Shown: one piece after another, positions 1-12,067 of the stretch
Layout: each line of letters opens with the position of its first letter
Numbering within the stretch: position 1 is the stretch's first letter
Assembly (NCBI GenBank): GCA_021432605.1
Contig: MU271148.1
Span: forward strand, 2,301,362 to 2,365,361
Reading direction: 5' to 3'
Source of the DNA: Coniochaeta sp. PMI_546
Lineage: Eukaryota; Ascomycota; Sordariomycetes; Coniochaetales; Coniochaetaceae
DNA length: 64,000 nucleotides
The notes under the pieces: generated by a model
Seen by the model: the letters and a program-made list of their open reading frames with translations, nothing else
What the model was told of the DNA's origin: nothing
Database searches by the model: none
Made by a program: the position numbers and the translations under genes

Positions 1-804
1 CGCCGCCGAACATGGAGCTGAGGAGAGGAAAGATGAAGAGGAGGAGGATGGGCAGGAGACCCATGATGGTGCTTGTGAGACTCGTTTCTGCTTGCGGCTG
101 GTTTGGATCTCTCGGTCTTCTTCTCGGCCGTGCGCCGCCGAACTGATGTACCCTGACGCCCGGGCCGCCGCCAAAGTTGAACACGAACTGTGGCCCTGTG
201 TCAAAACCTGTAATTTTTGACCCGAGTTAGTCAATGTCCCATGATCTGCTGGAAAACGTGATGTCTCACCTCCTCCACCAAACGGTCCTCCAAACCCACC
301 ACCGCCAAAGAATCTCGCAAACATCTCCTCCGGACTGATTTCATCCTCCCAGCCTCCTCCTCCTCCACCACCACCGCCGCCGGCAGCCGCTTGCCTCCCA
401 AAGCCTCCACCCGCAAATGGATTCTGCTGCCTAGCACTCTCAAACCGACTATCAGGATCCGTGCCGTACCGATCATACTTCTCCCTCTTCTCCTTGTCAC
501 CCAAGACCGAGAATGCGCGCGACACCATCTTGAAGGCCTCGTCGGCGTGCTCGTGGCCGTTCTTGTCCGGGTGCGTCAGCAGCGACTGCTTGCGGTACGC
601 CTTCTTGATATCTGCGTCAGAGCACGTCTTCTGCACGGCGAGGATCTCGTAGAAGGCCGTGGGCTGGCAGGCGCGGATCCGCAGCACGGCCGCCTTCTGC
701 TCGACTGTGTACTTGCGGTCCTGGTTGCCTTGGTTGTGGTCGCGGTTGCGTGCGCCCGTGCCTCCTGCTGAGGCCGAGGCCCCTGAGGCTTTTGCGTCGG
801 GCAT
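1..804 (-). CDS. HLJ1: ER-membrane J-domain co-chaperone, Hlj1/DNAJB12-like (partial)
   Basis: This gene is cut by the left window edge. The model has exon 1 at 804-270, a 62-nt intron at 269-208 (donor GTGAGA, acceptor ACAG) and exon 2 from 207 running out of the window. The start is the first ATG, followed by Pro-Asp-Ala-Lys. A J-domain spans about residues 49-114 with the HPD tripeptide at 78-80, which stimulates Hsp70 ATPase. It is followed by a Gly-rich and Phe-rich linker. Exon 2 ends in one strong hydrophobic segment (LLPILLLFIFPLLSSMF), as in the Hlj1/DNAJB12/DNAJB14 family (DUF1977), whose members are ER-anchored and recruit cytosolic Hsp70 to ER-associated degradation. The family call is inferred from the order J-domain, Gly/Phe linker, membrane segment; the C-terminal DUF1977 region lies outside the window. 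Another membrane-anchored J-protein remains possible. Confidence 0.85.
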   Translation of the reverse strand, partial: MPDAKASGASASAGGTGARNRDHNQGNQDRKYTVEQKAAVLRIRACQPTAFYEILAVQKTCSDADIKKAYRKQSLLTHPDKNGHEHADEAFKMVSRAFSVLGDKEKREKYDRYGTDPDSRFESARQQNPFAGGGFGRQAAAGGGGGGGGGGWEDEISPEEMFARFFGGGGFGGPFGGGGETSRFPADHGTLTNSGQKLQVLTQGHSSCSTLAAARASGYISSAAHGREEDREIQTSRKQKRVSQAPSWVSCPSSSSSSFLSSAPCSAA

Positions 805-1556
805 CGCGGGTTGTTCGCGAGCGGATCAGGGGTGAAGTACGGGTTGAAGCTGGAATAGGGGTTGCGGTGCTGGTGGATCCGTGGCGGAAGGGCTTATCTC
901 AGATGCGGCTATAATCGACTGTCAGTTAGTGTCAGGATCATGACTGTATTCATTGCAGTCACCCAGTGATGTGACATACTCAACAATACATGCGTCCACA
1001 ATGCTAGGTGGACCACAAGGTGGTTGTATGGTGACCAAGAGATCGCACGAGCTGCTGGTCGACTTGATAGCGTGGCTTCTATTCAGACTCAGTGATTTCA
1101 GATAGCGGCTCGTGGATGCACTGGATCGAGTGGCAATTAGACAGTCACTTTCTGCAGGCGACAGAGTTAAAGAAAGAACCACAGTTGGCGGTTATGCAGA
1201 ATGGAATAAACAATGAAGAATCGATTAGGAGATATGAATGCCCTCATCTGCTCCTTCCCGACGTACGTTGTTCCAACCAGACTCCAGGAAAAAAGAACGG
1301 GCATCTCGCCGCCCCACCAGAGGCCAGGACGTACCCCGCTGAGTCATCACGATCTACAATGGTCAATGGATGACGGGTCCACCCTGTCACGACTCGACGT
1401 CACAGCTCGGAGCTCTAAATTTTTGGCCGTGATATTCTCCTTGTCAGCTGTGTATGTATACCTTGTCCACATACAAGAGGTCGCAAACTGAAGCTATACC
1501 AAACCACCAAACTCACGCAGCCGACCGCACACGTCTGTGCATACTAATCCGCCACA
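805..1556. other. Intergenic, divergent promoters
   Basis: This gap separates the J-protein gene (minus) from the small Aim19-like gene (plus), so it should hold both promoters. The short open frames inside have no recognisable protein features. I see no RNA gene or repeat. Confidence 0.6.
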
Positions 1557-2052
1557 ATGTCCAACGATACAGAACCCTCCAAATCCCTCCTAACCCGCCT
1601 CAATGGCTGGGGCAGTGAGCCAACCCCTCTCCCATCTCCCATCACCTTTCCCTCGCTCTCACCACTAACCACCTCCGCCCATAGCATCCGCCTTCCCCCC
1701 CATGACCCTCGCAACCCTGATAACGGCCCTGCACTTCCGGCCCCTGCAGAAGCTCCCCATGCTCTTCGCGCCCCTGCTCCTCTTCAGCTCCTACCTCAAC
1801 GTGGCCGGCTTCAAGATCGACAGCGCCGGCATGACGGCCGCCTGGAGCGGGCTGTACGTGCTGCTGGCGGCTCGCCGGCGGCCGGCTACGCTTCGGAATA
1901 AAATTTCGGCCAGAGGCGTCGTGCGCGGCGCGGCTATGGGCCTGGGCACGGTGAATGCCGTTGCTGGCGGGCTGGCATATGCTACCGGAAACAGAGCGGC
2001 GGAGGAGGAGGAGCGGAGAGAGAGGAATCGGTGGGGAATGTATAAGGATTAG
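1557..2052 (+). CDS. Small membrane protein, Aim19-like (probably mitochondrial)
   Basis: Two exons, 1557-1614 and 1685-2052, are joined across a 70-nt intron (GTGAGC...ATAG), giving 141 residues. The splice is needed because the frame beginning at ATG 1557 must join the conserved-looking downstream frame. The product begins MSNDTEPSKSLLTRLNGWG and has three hydrophobic stretches: about LPMLFAPLLLFSSYL, an Ala/Leu stretch ending in a tri-Arg run, and a Gly/Ala-rich stretch near GLGTVNAVAGGLAYATG. It ends in a short charged Glu/Arg tail. Size and hydrophobic pattern resemble the fungal Aim19 family, whose yeast member affects mitochondrial inheritance. That assignment is from memory of family sequences and is only moderately certain. 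The predicted small polytopic membrane protein itself is well supported. Confidence 0.6.
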
Positions 2053-2756
2053 GAGGAATCAGGACGGTTAACTCCTGGGTTCAAGGTGCGCTGCAGAGAA
2101 ACGGAGCAGGGCTTGTCATATGGTGGGGGTAACAGCCGTGGTTCTCATGAACGAGGCATACGAACATACTCTCTGTTCCTCGAGGGTCCACCATATGAGG
2201 CTGGTTATCAAACCAGCACACGGGCAATCGCAACGGTGAGGTTTGCTGCGCATATGGAAGCGACTAGACATGAGTTACGATTTATGCTAGGGAGTAGTGC
2301 CCCGTGTTATAAAAGTAAGAGCTCGTGAGTAGCATACGAGCCATGTAAGAATAGTGTAATATTACAAACCAGCCATCAAATAACAGCTATGAAATAACAG
2401 CGAAAAACAAGCTCTTTTGTGGCAACTAAACTCCTCGAGACGTCTCAGCACTTGATCGTCTCATCCCCAGGTCTATACAGACGAATGCTCCCCAATTCTC
2501 AAACGAAGCTCTTTGCAGACCCAATCTTTTGGTATTTCGTACAGTAGCGGACGATATCCAGTCGTCCTGTTCTCAGACCTCCTTCTTCTTGCGCCAAAGC
2601 TGGGATGTAATCTTCCCGCTCTCCCTCTTGCGGAAGATTACGCGTCGAACCGGCGTTTCTCCCCCCAAAAAGTCTAGACAAAAGAGAAGATGCAAAACTC
2701 AACGAGATTTTCTCAGTCGGTAGGTACTCAGTAATTTGGTTAGGCCAGCTAATGGC
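2053..2756. other. Intergenic between convergent genes
   Basis: This is the shared 3' region of the Aim19-like gene (plus) and the Siw14-like gene (minus). It should contain both 3' UTRs and polyadenylation regions. No additional gene or repeat is recognisable. Confidence 0.55.
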
Positions 2757-3919
2757 TCAAGCCGTAGGTTGCGGCTTTGGCGTGTTGTTCGCCATGGTCA
2801 TCTCGCTCCCCGAGTAGAGCCAGATGATCAGGATGACAAAGGTGAATGTGGCAGCGCGAGAGAAGCGCTGGAAGCGAAACTCAAAGGTAGACTCTTTCGG
2901 CCAGAGATTCGCCAGTTGCATGGTGTTGAACGCGGCGATGTACTCGATATCACACTCGCGAATCTTGGGCTCAGCGTACATCTTGTATTCGTCCAGAACG
3001 GCATCGAGATTCCAGCCGTGAAGTTTCCGGATGGTGGCAACGACGCATCCGGTTCGGTGCTGATGAGATGGGGTTAATAGTCTACTCTTGACGCCCTGGG
3101 TAGTAGATAGAGAGGAGTATCTTACCCTGCCATGGTTACAGTGAAGAAGTAATGGATGATTCCGCGGATTGAGCACGAGGCGAAGAATGGCACTCATGGT
3201 CTTGACGGGGATTGACTGCTTTTTCGTACCCTCCATATCGAAGACGCGGTGATTTATGCCGTTCTCACTCAGGAAAGGCATGTACTCGACAGGAAAATCT
3301 TTCTGCACAAGTGTGCTAGAGTAGTGTTAGCCTCATGACATTCGAAATCATATGCACGTTGAAGAATGGAGAAGGTGGCTTACACAACCGTCTTGAGTCC
3401 AAGCTTTTTGAAGAAGGGGTAGTCCTCTGTCCTGGGGAAGCTACTTCGGTAGATACCAGGCAAGACTTGCCCGAAGTTGAGCGGCCGGTCATCTTGATGG
3501 ACATTCGCAAGCTTGTGTGGCTTCAAGCCCGGGTTGACGAGGCTAGGGGAGTCTTGCACTTTGTCAGCAAGCTTGATGCTGTCGATGCCGGCCTTCAATT
3601 CCCAACCTTGCGGGACTCCATTCGTGTCCGCCAATTCCGCAGAGGTAGGCAGACCCGATACCGACCCCCTCCGGCTGTATGATTTGGCCGATCCCTCCAT
3701 AGCTGCGGCTGCTGGTGCAATGACGCCTGATGTGGATGCCTTGCTCTCGACTTTCTGTGTTATCGCTTCTTCGAGCTTCGAGCTGTCGCTGATCTTCTTT
3801 CCGTTATGCTCTAATTCCTCCCTTTCCGTGCCGTATTCGAGGGTTACTCGTGCAGTCCGCTTCAACACCACATTTCTCGCCACTGCCATATCCTCGATTT
3901 CGATGTCTGCCGTCTTCAT
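2757..3919 (-). CDS. Siw14-like atypical dual-specificity phosphatase with a C-terminal membrane segment
   Basis: Three exons (3919-3384, 3315-3126, 3059-2757) with introns of 68 and 66 nt give 342 residues. After a low-complexity N-terminus of about 140 residues comes the plant-and-fungi atypical dual-specificity phosphatase domain, including PGIYRSSFPR and KTVVTLVQKDFP. The spliced signature is HCNHGR-HRTGC, a CX5R loop with nucleophile Cys238 and Arg244. Yeast Siw14 with this fold removes the beta-phosphate of inositol pyrophosphates; its relatives are the Oca proteins. Two things are odd. The second intron splits the CX5R loop between Arg242 and His243, is 66 nt long and contains no in-frame stop. 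The protein also ends in a hydrophobic stretch (TFTFVILIIWLY) followed by about 20 polar residues, which looks like a tail anchor; yeast Siw14 has no such anchor that I know of. Siw14 versus another Oca-family member is not settled. Confidence 0.85.
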
Positions 3920-5783
3920 TTGCGGAACCCCTATCCGTCAAGTTCTTTCTACTCGAGAGTTTACGCGATGCTGCTAGCGAGGAGGATTCGTGGCAGGTTG
4001 GTCGGAACTCGTCTTTAGGATTGTAATGTCGATGAGGAGGAGGCCGATGAAGATGTCAACCGGCGGCTGGTGGTGTGCAGGTATGCCACGATGACGAACG
4101 AATGGAGATATGGTGTCGGTGTCTCCCACAGATGAAGAAAGAGAAGCAGGTGAGCACTTCGTGATCTCCGGGGGCTACTGAGAACTGGAGAAGTTCCGTG
4201 TTGCAAGGCGGTTGTTACCCATCTTGACGGTTGAGAGAGGGGTCGCTTTGGGTTGAGGGTGATTCCTTGCGATGACGAACGGGAGAAGTGATCAAGATGC
4301 GTGATCTGAATTAAAGATTGAGGAATATAACTCTGGGCGGAGGAGTCGAAGTTGGAGAATTGTCGACCTAAGTTACAACCTAAGTGAAGATGGGTTGTCG
4401 TTCACTATGGGAAGCGCCGGTTCTGGGTTTTCGAATTCAGACGGGCAGCAGCACGTGTGAAACTCAGCTTTCTCCGAAGTGGTTACAGCCCATCCAGCTT
4501 GGCTGTTTTCCGCGTGAGTGAGTTGTTTCATGGAAAGGGTTAGGTTTCCAACTTTGCATATTTGAATTAATCAGGTCTGGCCATTTCGGTGGTGGACGAG
4601 ATTTCATTCTTTCCGTTAGCACCGGATTTTGCGGATGAAGCTAAATGTCAATGACCTGATTACGTAGCGGCGGCCGCCGGCGAGATCGTCCACAATCCGC
4701 GCGCGAAGCAAACGGGACAACCTAGACTAATCTTTTAATGGCTCTATGAGCTGACGGCAAGGCTTATTACACGTGCCGGGTCCGGTATTCTTCGCTTTCT
4801 GCCCCCAAACAGTGGTAGATCCTTCTCGCCGCATAACCACGTCGCCAAATCTTGATTCTACATTACTTTTGGACGGCAAGTGCATCTTGCCAGCTCGCCG
4901 AGACGGGACCGAACAGCCTTCGCAAGACAATGCTTAACTTCGACACCTCTGTCATAAGGTACTATGTAGTGTATAAGCGTAGATGTATAAAATCGAACTC
5001 AGGTGAGTGGCTGAGCGGCAAGAACAGCTATGCCAAGCTATGTCAATCGGGGCCCAAACCAATTTATTCTTGCATTTGGAAAATGCAAGATCAAAGAGAG
5101 TCATTTAGCCATGCAACGGGACTCGAGATCAGCATACACGTACTGTGGTAGGCAGTCCTCAAACTACGTCATAGCTTGGACCCTGAACCCGAACGCATCG
5201 ACCACATTCCACGTCTGATATGACAAACTGATATAGCAGCACTTACACCAACGTCAGGACTGGGAAGCCTGCCTAGTAGGAATAGACAACCAGGTCCGTC
5301 CTACTTGTTCACTAGGCCAGCCTTCATTCATCGGATCGTGGTCCCGAAACTCGATATTGTGGATGTCCATAAATCTACTACTTCTCTGATATGCTAAGGA
5401 GTGACGGAATCGAAAGAACACAGGAGCAGACCGCCAAACCAAGTTCATCTCCCAAAAACGATAAGTAAAATGCTGTAAAATACAGAGAGCGTAGACTCGG
5501 ACTCGTTCTCGCAACGACTCCCCCTTGCTTCCTCCTTTTCCGCCCTCTCGCTCACCGCAAGCTTTGTTGTTGCCTGCTTTACTCTCTGAAAGAGATTGAG
5601 CATCTCAAATTCTGGTCTCGACACCAACAAAGAAATGGGAATAAATACGAAAGAATAATAACAAAGGATGATCAAAGCCAATATCACTTAAACGCCGGAA
5701 AAACTGTCCCTATTTGCAAATCACGGCGCAAAATGGTATACAGAATAAAACGAAGAGTCGCCGACAAACATCACCACTGCCTT
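3920..5783. other. Intergenic, 1.9 kb, no recognisable gene
   Basis: The stretch lies upstream of the Siw14-like gene and downstream of the DENN gene, both on the minus strand. It should hold the promoter and leader of the former and the 3' end of the latter. A GC-rich palindromic patch (gcggcggccgccggcg) lies near 4668-4685. The short open frames show no protein features. Confidence 0.55.
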
Positions 5784-8668
5784 TCAACGCGTGCCGCCAA
5801 GGGCGCTGATACGCGCGCCAGACGGCCGGTGGATCAGGCTTTCGGCATGCTTGCCCACGACACCCGGCTCCTGGGGGATGGGGTTGGGGTCGTTCTCGCT
5901 GCGGTCGTCCTCGAGGTCGTCCTCGTCGTCCTCCACGATCTTGGTCGGGATGTCGTGTCCGATGACGTACTGCTGGGAGATTCGCTCCGGAGTGGTAGCC
6001 GTGCTGGCAATCGACATGCTGGTGCTGCTGCGATTGGGAATGAGATCGGGCGTAGGGGGGATGCTGGACGTCCGGCCGCTGCTCGGTCGGAGGTGGCTGT
6101 CATCACCGATCTCGGACGTGGCGGCGGAGTGGCCGTCGTCACTATGTGCTGCGGAGAGATTACTCCCCCGGCGCGCCTTCAGTGTCGGGGTCGCGACGTG
6201 CTCGCGCTCTCCGAGTTCAGCATCCTGAGCAAGCTGGAGGCTCTCGACAGCCGCTGAGCACTGCTCCGCAATGTTGCGAATGATGTGGGCGATGGCGTCC
6301 GTCTTGTCCTTGAGGTGGCGGTCCGCAACATCCTTGAAGCTCGTGGACGAGATGCGCTTGTTGATGAGCTCGATGTTCTTTTGGAATCGGCTTTCGCGCT
6401 GTTCTTCGGTAAGGTCCTCCTCGCCTTCCTCCTCGGGGAAGCCAGCTGCAATCTCAGCAACAAGGTCGTCAGGTGTTGTCAGTGACTTAACCAGGTGCTC
6501 CATGTGATGGCTTTGACCACTAATGAGACTGCGAAGGTGCAGAACAACGCGGCGAGCCTCATCACGCTGTCTCGCGAGTGTGACATTGGTGTGTTGCAGT
6601 GACGAGAGCTCCTTCTTGTTCCGCTTCCGCTCGCGCTCCAACTCCTCGGCGATCTCCTGCTGGAGAACAAGGGCCTCAAGAGCGTCGTCACGTTGCTTCT
6701 CAGTACCAGAAAGGCGGACAGAGAGACGAGCGTTATCATCCTTCTGCTGGTCAATGAGAGTCCCGAGGCGGCGGTTCTCGCGTTTGTGATTTTCGATCTT
6801 GACCTTGAGATCTTGCGTTTCCTTGGTGAGTTGCTCGGCGAAGACCTGGAACTTGAGGAACTGTGACAAGGATCAGCACCATCCAAAATTAGTCTGATTG
6901 TCGCTGAACTCACCTGCTGCTTCCAGCTCTCAACTTCCTCGTTGAGATAGTTGTTACGCTTCGTCACCTTACTGAGCTCTGTGTCCATACGGCCCTTCAA
7001 GTTAATGAAGTCCTGCCAGGCCTCCAGTGCATCCCTAGAGTACTGGTTCCGCTCGCGTACGATTTCGTTCAGGTGTCGCATCGACACCTTGGTCATCAGT
7101 GGCTTCTTCACCGAGCCACCGAAGACGGCCTTCATACCAGTATTCCGGCCCTAATCAAGTGATTAGCCTTCGGAGCAGGGTTGCGACTTTGCAGACGACA
7201 TTGACTTACCATCTTCTCACAGACATGATCCATGACAGACATGATGGAATCTTGGTTCCACCACTCGGGATCCTGAATAGACTCAACCTCACCACGCATA
7301 ACAATGATCTGGCCGGCCGGAACCAGCTTCCCACCGCCATAAGCAGAGCGAAGGTGTTGGGGAACACCGGATGGGGTGACATCGCCGTTCAACGACTGTG
7401 TTAGGCGCGTGACAAATTTATTGCGCTGGCCCGGTGTCAGAGCGGTCGGCGGGCTCGACGTCAGGACAAAGTTACGATCGAGGTCGACAACCAAGGCATC
7501 GCTTGGGGCCGTGAAGAGTGATCGGCATTCAGCAGTTATACCAAGGATATACGGGCCAGGCTCTTGGACAAGCTCCTTGGCGTGACGCGCATGCACAACT
7601 GGGACATAGAGTCCGCTCCACTCGTAAACGCGGACACAGAACCGGACAGTCTCGGCGGCCATAGTCAGCATAGCCGGGTAGTGGCTGACAAAGATGATGC
7701 GGCGGGTGGGCGATATGGCAGCTTCGATGACCCCGACAATGTTGGGGATGGAAAGACAACAAAACAGCGGCCACATGGCGAAGTTCTGGAATCCGGTAGG
7801 CGACGAAGGGAACTGGTAGCACAGGGCGTAATCCTTCATATCGATACGCACGAGGTCGTTCAGACGCGGGGCCGGGAAGCTCAGGATGCGGGAGACCTCC
7901 TCAGCGTGGAACAGGTTAGTAGCCTTGTTCCAGTGGATCCACATGCCTCGGAGATAGTCGCCGAGGAGGTTGTAAAGAGGATATCGCGACAAGAACGATA
8001 GACAGTAAGGAATCCAGTATATCTCGTCTGGGTTGTCATAGAAATCCGGCTCGGTCCGCTTCCTCAAATCACGGATCGTCTCGGCCCGCTTCTCGTCGGC
8101 TCGCGACCAGACGCGGAGGCAGATGCCATAAAGAGTGTGCGAGGAGTCCTGCTGCAGAACGAAAGCGTGGTGTACGCAGTGCGGCTGGCTTCTACCAGTG
8201 CAGATTTCGACGTCATGAGGGAAACACGCCTAGAAGGGTCAGTTTCTGCACAGGTTTTGTTCTTGAGGGGCAGCTTACCCTCATAGCCGCGTGAAGAGCT
8301 CGAGCAATCTCATTATCCTGCTCGAGACGCGGGCTGCTTCCGAGAATCTCTGGCAGCCAAAACTGTCCAACGGCGCCCTTCATGTGGCCAATCTTGCCCT
8401 GGGCTGGAGCTGGAGCCTTGACCCATTGTGACGGTTCCCTTCCAACACCACATACCATATAAGCGTGGGTCAGAGTCTTTGGCGTCCGCTGCTGAGGTTT
8501 GATATTCAAGGTGGAAGGGATGGGCTGGGTAATCCGAGAGTGCAGCGAAGAGGTCCGACTGGGGATGATCAAGTTGCTGTCGACCTGGTCGCGCGTAGCC
8601 GGACGCCCATCGCGATCGCCAGTCCGGGGGCGGACGAACGAAGCGTGTGTGCTGAGTGACGGGGCCAT
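5784..8668 (-). CDS. DENN-domain protein with C-terminal coiled coil (putative Rab exchange factor)
   Basis: Four exons (8668-8279, 8229-7210, 7150-6914, 6860-5784) with introns of 49, 59 and 53 nt give 907 residues. The start is the first ATG, Met-Ala-Pro-Ser; the longer open frame upstream begins only with TTG. Residues of about 50-470 form an alpha/beta region of DENN type, with uDENN/cDENN-like segments such as HAFVLQQDSSHTLYGICLRV and RRIIFVSHYPAMLTMAAETV. From about residue 480 to 680 there is a long heptad-rich coiled coil, then a Ser-rich and acidic tail. DENN proteins are exchange factors for Rab GTPases in membrane traffic, and the coiled coil suggests dimerisation or scaffolding. 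The Rab partner cannot be read from sequence. The architecture resembles a family of DENN (AEX-3) proteins annotated in filamentous fungi rather than yeast Afi1. Confidence 0.8.
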
Positions 8669-11600
8669 TGTGTCGGTTGATGCTGGTTCCAAGTCTTAAT
8701 CGTCCAAGAGAGGCTCCGGTGCTGTGCCCAGTGCTCGAAATTTATTCTCAGGTGCCGAACGTGATTCCGAGCAGAAGCGAATCAAGGAAGTAGAGCCGAT
8801 TTTAGGGATTGACAAGGAACGTAAACGACTTGTGCCAAGTGTGAGGCCTTGGGGAATGATAGAGTCGCGTTTCCACAAGACGCGAAGCAAGTCCAGCTAG
8901 TACTGCAGGTCAGAGGGCGTGGAAGCTATTTCGAATATAAAACAAGCAGAAGCTTTGTGGTGCTGGTCCGACCAAAACACAATCAGACCTCGCTGGTGCA
9001 GACAACACGGAAACACCGTGCTTGCAGAGTCAAGTGTCTGTCTAGTGAAAGGAAGGGACAATCCACACCACACGAGAGTAGGTAGCGAAGAGGCAAAGAG
9101 AGGATCCAGGCAGGAGAGGGGAGGAAGTAAAAGAAAGGTGAGGATGGGCCTGGCTGAGACAGGCTGGGAAAAAGGAAGGCCTAGCTACCACTACCTTAGC
9201 TAACAGCAGGAGCGAGAAGAAGAGGCAAGGCGTGGGAAATGGGATCGCTGCCGGCGAGCTCTTCAATTCGCCAGTCGATGTCGAGACCAACGAGCACCAG
9301 GAGCAAGCATTGGACAATTGCGCCGGGCAGGAAGCAGAGATGGGGGTGGGAAATAAGGTGGAGGCACCTGTGCAGCAAGCAAGGGGGGGCCCTAGCAAGG
9401 GGCTCTTCCCAATGTAGCAAGGGCCCGCCCAAAGCGAGACAACCTCTCATTTCACGATCGAGGTACTGAGACATTCGATCGGTGAGGTCCCAAGGCCTTT
9501 ACACGTACACACACGGCTAATAACGAAGAACGAAAGTGTCCGATGAGTTGCAGTACCTACCCATGAGCCGTGTTCCTTCCAAAGTGGCTCCAGCACCTCT
9601 GGACCCCAGTCTGTCCTCCCCAGAACATTCAGCGCACTGGGCAGCCTTTGGGCCAGATTTTTGTGAACACTCCACTGGTCATTGGCAAGCCTGGTAAGTT
9701 TGCCCCTTTGCTAGGTCCAAATCATCTCTTGAATTTGTCCGAATCGATGACTTGCCCGATGATGCAAATGCTTTTCCAACTGGTCTGCCTTACTGCCGAT
9801 AATTTGAAGTCTGATAGAGATCAATGCAAGGAGTAGTGTAGGACAATCCTGGCTGCCGCAAAATGGACTAGTTGGCTCTTGAATGACGTTGCTGCGTAAG
9901 CTCAACCTCCAGCAGAGGGAACCAAGACCAAGATGATTACAACTCAGGAGGAGCACTAGGTACAGCAGGGACCGCCCTCCAATAATTGCTTGTACCTGGT
10001 CCCGAGTCTGCTATAATCTTTGGTAGCATAACAGCAGCTCCGGAGCTGGACTGGACGAAAATTGTCTCTTCGTGCAGAATGCAGTTCGGATGAGCAACTT
10101 TAAACCCCCATGCGCGATGTTTCTCCTTCGACAAGTGAGACCCATCATTACCGTTGATAGATAGCAGCAAAGCAAGCATCCACGCCCATGTCGCCTAGTG
10201 TGCGTCTTGAAGCGACAAACAAGAGCACAACCTCATTCAACACGGTGTTGAGCTACAATTCTAGAATGTACAGTAAGTAGGGTTGATCCGTCTGCTCCGA
10301 GTCACGGACGCTGCTGAAATCCCGCCAGAGCGCACGAACCTCTTCGTTTCATGCACGCTATGGCCCGCGGCCGACGTGGGTTGACTGCGCGTGCGACTGT
10401 GCACTGTTCCTGTAGGGTATCAATCTTTGCCACCAGACGGCAGTCGTCCTCTGTGACGCGAGTCCTGCTTGCATCGTCCTCGAAAAGTCGTCCGGAGTTC
10501 CGACAGCCACTTGCGACATCTAGTGTTGTGTAGTGTACTGTGGTATGGTCTCGAAAAGAATATGTCGGCTTATCACCATCACAGTCGCTATTCTATGGTA
10601 TAGCACCCTAGGCCTTACTATGGTAGGCGCACCGGTCCCCAAACCAGCTGTTTGTTCCGTCACAGCAGGGGCATCCCTGGCTCGGGTCGAGCATTCTGCA
10701 GCCAGAAAGAGGTCTGGACGTTCGGCAGTCCGGCTCACTGACCATTTTGCAGGCCCCAGTAATACCTAGCAGATGATCCGTGATAGCACTGATATATCTT
10801 CAGCTCCTGTCGCACGGGAGGAAACAGAGCGACAAACATCGCTTGTGATCCGCGCAGCCTGCATCAAACGGCAGCAGCCCACCCGGATGACACTGCGTTT
10901 GGTACGGGCAGGCGCATCAATGCTACGGCAGGTCGTCGATCGAGTACACGGCTGGACAGCGAATGTGCAGCCTCGGCGCATCCTCCTTCTTTGGTTATTC
11001 AATCTTGAGAACGTTTGTCTTCATCACACTTCTTGTCCTGTGGTAGGTTATCAGGAAAAGCCGTAACACACCGTAGCGAGTTCACCTGCAGCCGGTTCCC
11101 TGCTCCAGACATCACACTGCGACGGTGATGGTGTCAATAATACCCCCATTATTAAAACGCCGTCCCCGGTTTCCATTAGAACGACGTGGTAAGGACCAGG
11201 TGCAGCTGGGAGCGACTGAGCGACCCCTCTTCCAAGCCACCAGAACCAGACCCGGGAAGACTTGGATTATGGTTGGTAAGACCGGAGCTATCAGTCAATA
11301 GTCGTCGCGGGGTCAATCATGTAAATAATGCCGGTACAACATCGAGTGATACCAGCTTACCAGCGGGTTGCGAATCGTGACCTGGTGATATCGTATTCTC
11401 CTGAAAGCGGAATGGCTCATTTTCGACCTTTAATGCTTCGTTCCAGACGAAAAAAAAAGTGACGGGTCATTGTACACATACACTACACTACAGCCTCAGA
11501 CAAAATGCTCGGAACCAAGCGGACATGGAAGTCCCAAAAACGTGCTTCCATCCCAACCACTGCCCCTGACTAATCCTCATTGAGCAAAGCATTGATCTCG

Positions 11601-12067
11601 ATGCAACCAAATGTGAAATCCGAAAAGATGGTCAACTACAATGTGCTGAACAGGTCACTTGGATCATACAGGTCGAATGCCTTGTGAACAGGACAACAAG
11701 GAGCCGCACAAAACGCTGTCCACTTCGTCCAGAATCCCCTTTGAACGGATCGTCCCGTTCCATGTCCTTACATTCCAGTTTGCCAAGTTACTGAGTGGAT
11801 GTTGGATGATTGGTTTTGATGGGGTGAAATTTAACAAACTCAATTCTGGTGGGGTGCCTGTCTCGACAACTCAAAGGGAATCGGTAACCAATAAGGTACG
11901 CTAAATTATTCCACAATCTTATCGTTCTATCGACTGATCGCCTTCTCGCTTATCGCCTTATCGTGAAAGAAAAGTCTCGATAAGACATCGAATGGTAACG
12001 GAAATCGATGGAGCTCTGATGACCGACCGCAAAATCGCTGCAATCCTCCATAACATCTACACACGCA
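8669..12067. other. Gene-poor stretch of 3.4 kb
   Basis: Next to the DENN start, roughly 9040-9190 is purine-rich on the plus strand and therefore CT-rich on the minus strand, as expected for the promoter or leader of that gene. The rest is mixed-composition sequence with short open frames. One 74-codon frame at 10545-10769 begins with a signal-peptide-like segment and is treated as a finding, not a gene. I see no RNA gene, transposon or strong repeat. Confidence 0.5.

Noticed and set aside
391-771. 126-codon plus-strand frame opposite the J-protein gene
   Set aside because: It begins with TTG rather than ATG and is the antisense shadow of the J-domain exon.
5733-6257. 174-codon plus-strand frame opposite the DENN gene
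   Set aside because: It is the antisense of the coiled-coil and tail exon, with no protein features of its own.
9042-9398. 118-codon minus-strand frame of Pro/Ser/Leu-rich composition
   Set aside because: It is the CT-rich leader or promoter of the DENN gene; its composition explains the open frame.
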